Assembly: GCA_002224055.1 (NCBI GenBank)
Contig: AZLU01000052.1
Location: 62,001 to 126,000, forward strand
Direction: 5' to 3'
DNA: 64,000 bases
Source of the DNA: Pezizomycotina sp. ARF18
Taxonomy: Eukaryota > Ascomycota
This document shows positions 59,640 to 64,000 of this stretch, piece after piece. Position 1 is the stretch's first letter, and every line of letters starts with the position of its first letter. A model generated the notes under the pieces. The model saw only the letters and a program-made list of their open reading frames with translations. It was not told where the DNA came from and did no database searches. Both the position numbers and the translations under genes were made by a program.

Positions 59640-61598
59640 ATGAACACATCTAACGACAACAATCACCACATTTACAGCTATCGCTGCCTTGGTCCGACTC
59701 CTAGCTCGATCAGCGACTACAGCTCGCACTCCTCAGAGTATCCTCTATTTACAATGTCTCAAGACGGCCGAACGCAGTCCGTGGGCTCAGAAGACGACGA
59801 AAAATGTGACTTCTAGCACTAGCAAAACAAAAGGCGGGCGCACGGTCCGCCACAGGAAAAGCCACATGAAATCAAAACAGGGCTGCTACGACTGCAAAGC
59901 CCGGCGCATTAAGTGCGACGAAGCAAAACCGTCCTGTCAAAATTGCGATAAGAAGGGCCTCCGCTGCGAATATCCGAAGCCTACCGCTCGCCCGATCACT
60001 TTTGCGGAACCTGTCATTTTATCGCCGAGCTCTATGACAACGGAGAGAAAGTCCGCGAAGAATCAGAAGCCCGCTCGGGAGCCGAGCCGGCCGCCGAGAT
60101 GAGACTTATTCAGCGGCGCCGCGGGATGTCCCCGCTTTTAGCCCATCAAGTCAATTGGCCCGATGTTCAACTAGTGCACAATTTCGATACTCAGGCTTCG
60201 AAAGCTTTAATGGTGCCGATTGTCTGGCGGGAAGCCTTTTCTGATATTGCGATGAAGGTTTTTACTTCCGATCTCCTTAGACTAAAACCAGCCAATTTTC
60301 TAGCAATCGAGGAAATGCATCTTTAGTAACAAACTTCTTTGACTTTGGATCTATATATATAGTATGACTTCGCAATATCCGCACTTTTAATGTTCTCGGC
60401 GGGGCACATGGCCCGCCAAACGCAGGGACCGTCCCAACACACATACCGTGTGCAAGAGCTTGAGTACAGGGAGATGGCTCTGCAGAGGATGAGGGATCAA
60501 CTGACTTCGCGGATATCTTCTGTTCAAGACCACGATGCTCTCTTGGGAACGAGCATTATATTGGCTTGCCATTCGTACGCTTCCCTCGATAATTTCTTGG
60601 AGTTACTCTAGTACTGATAAATGTTTTATATATGATGCTTTGTAGCTGCTCCTTTTCTCGATTTGAATCACTGGACCCGTGTAACGATGCATTTCTCCAT
60701 ATGTTAAACGGGTCAAGCAGATTGTCAAAAATATGTGGAACCTGCGGCACTCTAGCCGCTTCAAAAAACTGTTCACGATGCAATTCGCTCCAGAGCCTGA
60801 CGAGACGCTCCGCTACGGCTTCGAGAATCTTTTCGTCGTCGATGAAGGGGCTGAAGGTTCTTCTTCTACCGCGCCCAAACTACCGGCCGTGAATTGGGAA
60901 ACTGAAACTAAATATCTTCCAGACTACCACATCTACAGGAGAGTGCTCGCTTCCCTCCTTCCGCTCCTGCACGCCGTGTACGGGCAGGAAGGCTACATCG
61001 CGGCAGACCCCGATTCAGGTACTTTCCTCTGCCTGGTATCGTGGCGATGCTGCAACCGGACCGGTTCTTCTCGATGCTCCGCGAATCGGACCCGAAAGCT
61101 TTGATACTCGCGGCGCACTACTACGCGGCGCTGCTCAAGCTCGACCCCGGAGCGTCCTGGTGGTTGTACGATCGGCCGCGGGAAATGTGCCGCGCCATCT
61201 GCTACAAGCTAGGCCCGACGTATCGTCCGCATCTCCAGCTACCGTTGGACATGCTTGATTCGGTAGATGGCAATCCAAGCCGCCAGCCCAGTCCGGATGG
61301 GCCTGACGGACCAGCAACGAAGTGGTATAAGCCTAATATACCTCTCAAAAGCCTCAGTACACCGCTCTGGAGCGGCAGCAGCTTACCATTAGCGGACGGG
61401 GAGAAAATAATTATCCGCATTGCGAAGGCTAGCATGCCGAAGACTTATGAATTATTAAATTTGTCGTCTTTTTTTTTTTTGGCGCGGTGGCCTCTTTTGC
61501 TGGCGACATTTGATTTTGATCACGCCAATTTCGGCCCTTCTAATCTCCCTTTTTTTTTTTTTTTGAAACACGCCAGCGACTTGTATATATATATATAA
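59640..61598 (+). CDS. Zn2Cys6 transcription factor (C6 cluster intact)
   Basis: A nuclear regulator. The start may be 59640 (MNTSNDNNHHIYSYRC) or 59754 (MSQDGRTQSVGS). After one frame change the cluster reads GCYDCKARRIKCDEAKPSC then QNCDKKGLRCEYP, a complete C-x2-C-x6-C-x6-C-x2-C-x6-C motif with basic residues between Cys 2 and 3. A Pro/Ser-rich linker follows. The regulatory domain (DUF3468-like) gives NWPDVQLVHNFDTQASKAL, WREAFSDIAMK, an intron at about 60256-60361, YDFAISALLMFSAGHMARQT, LEYREMALQRMRDQLTSRIS and ALLGTSIILACHSYASLDN. Later parts are YLPDYHIYRRVLASLLPLL, VAMLQPDRFFSMLRESDPKA, LILAAHYYAALLKL and WWLYDRPREMCRAICYKLGP, resembling sterol-uptake regulator-like proteins in layout. 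The end is uncertain: the open frame runs to 61598, but the last 50 residues are T-run derived. The target pathway is unknown. Confidence 0.82.
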
Positions 61599-62039
61599 TG
61601 TAAGAGATGTGAAGAGATAATTTGAGAGGTAAAATTTTGCATGGCGATCGGGTTTTTTTAAATGTAAATTAATGATATTTTAGGGTGTTATAAGTTTGTA
61701 AATACTAGGCTTAGAAGTAGTGCAGGTTGCCGTTGAACTGGCGTGAAAGACCAAGCTGGAACGGCCCATGTTGCAATTTGATGAGCTATTGAGCTTATAA
61801 ACATGGAAATGCTTGGAAGATGGTAAGACCACGAAGAGTAAAATATGAATTTCGATCGCATTATATATATATAGAACGAGAAAAGACAATGATATGAGAA
61901 CGAAACAAAAGATGTGCTAATCTAACAAAGGAAACAAGTTGGGGAGTATAACCCCTATGCAGTAAAATTACAATAGATTATCCCCCCAAAAAAAAAAAAA
62001 AAGTTCACGTAATACACAAAATTTACTTCAAGAATTACT
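61599..62039. other. Intergenic between convergent genes
   Basis: A/T-rich, with short TA runs at about 61590 and 61863 and A15 near 61988. No gene seen. It is the 3' region of both flanking genes. Confidence 0.5.
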
Positions 62040-64000
62040 TGAGCAAAGATCCTAATAAAACTCCATCCAAAGTCTGGTCCGCTTGTAGCACTCATGACTA
62101 CCTTCTCATCATCGCTGTCCGCTTTCTCCGGCTCGGGGACCGGTCCCTCAGGGTCTACGGCGATCTTCTCATCGTAGTCAAAGTTTTGCGGCGCTTTTCG
62201 ACGACCTTCGGCTCGGCTCCTTCGGCTCCGGTGCTGTTCGTCACCGGAACGTTTTTCTCAGTCACCGTTTGCCCTGATAATGAAGAGCCATCTTTGTCTT
62301 CCTTATCCTTCTCGTTCTCTCTTTCTTTCTCCTTCGAGTCTTTATCGTTCGCTGATTCTTCCTTTTCTTTTCCCTTCGTAGAATTGCTTTCTTCCGAAAT
62401 AATAGTGGCCACTGGAGCCGGTGATGCGGGTTTGACCACGGGAGAGCTTGCTGCGGCTTGATCCGATTTCACGGTTGCGGGTGTGGCGCTCCTATCGCTC
62501 GTTCCAGGGGCAAGATCGCGCGGCTTAGGAGGTTCTATTGCCGCTGTCTCGCTGACAGTCGGAGGAGGTGCGCTGGTAACTGAGTGGGTTGGCTGCGGAA
62601 CCGGGCCGGTGAAACCGGAAGACGACACAGTTCCCAAGGGAATACCCGGTGACGCTACCCTCGGCGACCTCTGGACCGCCGGGCTTCCGGCGCGAATTTG
62701 CTGCGACGGCGAAACGCTTGGCGGCGGCGCCATCACGGCGAAGCCGCCTCCTTGCGCCGTACCAGAGTGAGGAGAAGCCGGAATGTTCTTCTGCCTGACA
62801 GGTGCGGGGAACCTGGTATCGCACGGAATCTCGCAGCAGGTGGAGGGGGCTGGATATTTTCCGGATCAGACCCTGATTAGTCTTTGGGACACGTGGCGGC
62901 CCCGATCTTTTTGGAGGCGGTGAAGGCGAAGGAGAGAATTTCCTCAGAGGCGGCGGCGTGCTATCATCGTAAGCATTTAGAATAAAGGGGCCTGGAGCTT
63001 TGTTATGCATGGAGGAGCCGATGCTGGCGATTGATGGTGCGGTATTACGTGGTTGGTTGCTCCACTGCGGCTGCTGAAGTTGCTGTTGCGGCGCCTGGGT
63101 TGGCTGTGGGATAGGAGTCTGGGTATTCCACTGTTGTTGGCCTTGCTGCGGCTGAGCTGATGGAACACTTGGGCTCGTTGAGGTGTAAGAAGTATTCTGA
63201 ACCGGAGAGGGCTGCGGCACGTTTTGCTTTTGAGGAGGCTGAAGTGCGTTTTGGCCCGGTTGAGGTATGTTAAAACTTTGGCCGCTCCGCTGTAATTGCG
63301 GATGATGTCCAGACGAAGCATAACCACCATTTTGGGGTTTATGGTATAGTTTGGTGCGGTGCCAGCAGCCTGCGCAGCGGCAAAACATTAGCGGGGGTCG
63401 TAGCCTGGCTAGTCGTCGGCCGTGGCGGAGGGCTCATTCCAGCCTCCATTGCCTTGTCTCTTGCGACTATGTCGTCGTAGGTCATGTAAGTACCCGTATA
63501 CGAATCGTAAATTTTGGCGACGTATGGATCCGAAGCGGTGGCCTGTGATACTGAGGAGCCTGTCTTAGGCGCACCAGGCGATGGTTGTGATTGGTTTACT
63601 TGCTCTTGCGTAGTCTGTAAACGTGGCTCTTCCTTCTTTCTCGTAGCATCGGTCTTGCCCAAGGCATCCTGGAAAATTTGTTAGAGATGATCACAGTTTT
63701 TTTCACTCATAAAAATAATAAACCATAACAACAAGTAATTCGCTTACCAGAGTGCCGAGGTCCTTGAGGAAAGCAAAACCTCCGCTCTTCTTCCTTTTAT
63801 CGCTCTGAGAAGCTTGCCCGGGTCCTCCCGCTCCGCTGCATCAGAAGCGGTGTGGTGGTGCTTATTGCTGGGAGCTGATTCTTTAACTGGCCGAAAAATG
63901 AGGAAGACACACGTTTGCCTGACTTAGGTGGGGGCCCTCGCCATCTCCGGCGCCGGGCTGCAAGTCCCTTGAGAATTCTGACCGCCGATGGAACCGAAGA
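62040..64000 (-). CDS. Disordered Pro/Gln/Ser-rich protein (N-terminal end outside window)
   Basis: I do not recognise it. Entering from the edge, the frames read SNKHHHTASDAAE and then KKSGGFAFLKDLGTL, which ends at an intron donor (GTAAGC near 63748). The next exon begins at about 63668 with GKTDATRKKEEPRLQTTQEQ, then AKIYDSYTGTYMTYDDIVAR. A long Gln/Pro region (QPPQKQNVPQPSPVQN, QQGQQQWNTQTPIPQPTQAP), PPPLRKFSPSPSPPPKRSGP and APPPSVSPSQQIRAGS follow. It ends in a Lys/Glu/Asp-rich block (EKEKENEKDKEDKD-like) and FDYDEKIAVDPEGPVPEPEK to about 62040. Proline-rich PxxP motifs suggest binding to SH3 or similar domains, perhaps cortical actin or endocytosis; that is inference. The two short ordered motifs (GGFAFLKDLG and IYDSYTGTYMTYDDI) are the best handles for a search. 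Frame changes occur near 62160, 62730, 62850 and 63380. Confidence 0.55.

Overview
The window looks like a piece of a filamentous ascomycete (Pezizomycotina-type) chromosome. The genes carry short GT-AG introns of about 45-310 bp, and the protein set is typical of that group: an annexin with a long disordered front, a HOS3-type histone deacetylase, a DUF1774-like membrane protein, two Zn2Cys6 regulators, F-box proteins and a secreted-type S33 peptidase. I cannot narrow the genus. Spacing is loose, with about 16 recognisable genes in 64 kb, and intergenic DNA is rich in A and T runs. I saw no transposon, virus-like element, CRISPR array or convincing tRNA.

Layout. 1-907 (-): start of an acetyl-CoA transporter of the SLC33A1 type, cut by the window edge. 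2232-3914 (-): a seven-exon queuosine-salvage gene (Qng1/DUF2419), the least obvious gene here because it is scattered over small exons. 4550-5268 (-): a possible small coiled-coil gene. 8043-9916 (+): septin-like GTPase. 12090-14585 (+): annexin. 14.6-20.1 kb: largest gene-poor stretch. 20227-23437 (+): Zn2Cys6 regulator. 25339-26021 (-): single-pass membrane protein. 26494-29581 (-): TAP-like S33 peptidase. 31229-32848 (-): multi-pass membrane protein. 36077-39415 (+) and 40885-41874 (+): HOS3-type deacetylase followed by nicotinamidase. 42845-44372 (-): conserved fungal protein of unknown role. 46146-48512 (-) and 55508-57993 (-): two F-box proteins, with an acidic polyglutamine-tailed protein (50952-52587, -) and a clean 82-residue Tyr/Ser/Asn/Gly-rich microprotein (54249-54743, -) between them. 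59640-61598 (+): second Zn2Cys6 regulator. 62040-64000 (-): disordered Pro/Gln-rich protein, cut by the edge.

The main caution for any reader is that almost every large gene changes reading frame several times with no intron to explain it, although protein motifs on both sides are preserved. Several shifts are explained by one missing or extra base, some in short homopolymer runs, while splice sites are intact. This fits an unpolished long-read consensus better than a block of pseudogenes. Gene ends below therefore come from homology-like motifs across frames, and single-frame ORF limits would mislead.

Functionally the genes are mostly housekeeping or regulatory and do not form an obvious metabolic cluster. 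The one suggestive pairing is the deacetylase with nicotinamidase, on the same strand and 1.5 kb apart, since nicotinamidase removes the product that inhibits sirtuin deacetylases. I found no clear previously undescribed system. The best leads are the Qng1 gene, the poly(A) leaders touching two start codons, the microprotein, and the conserved protein at 42.8-44.4 kb.
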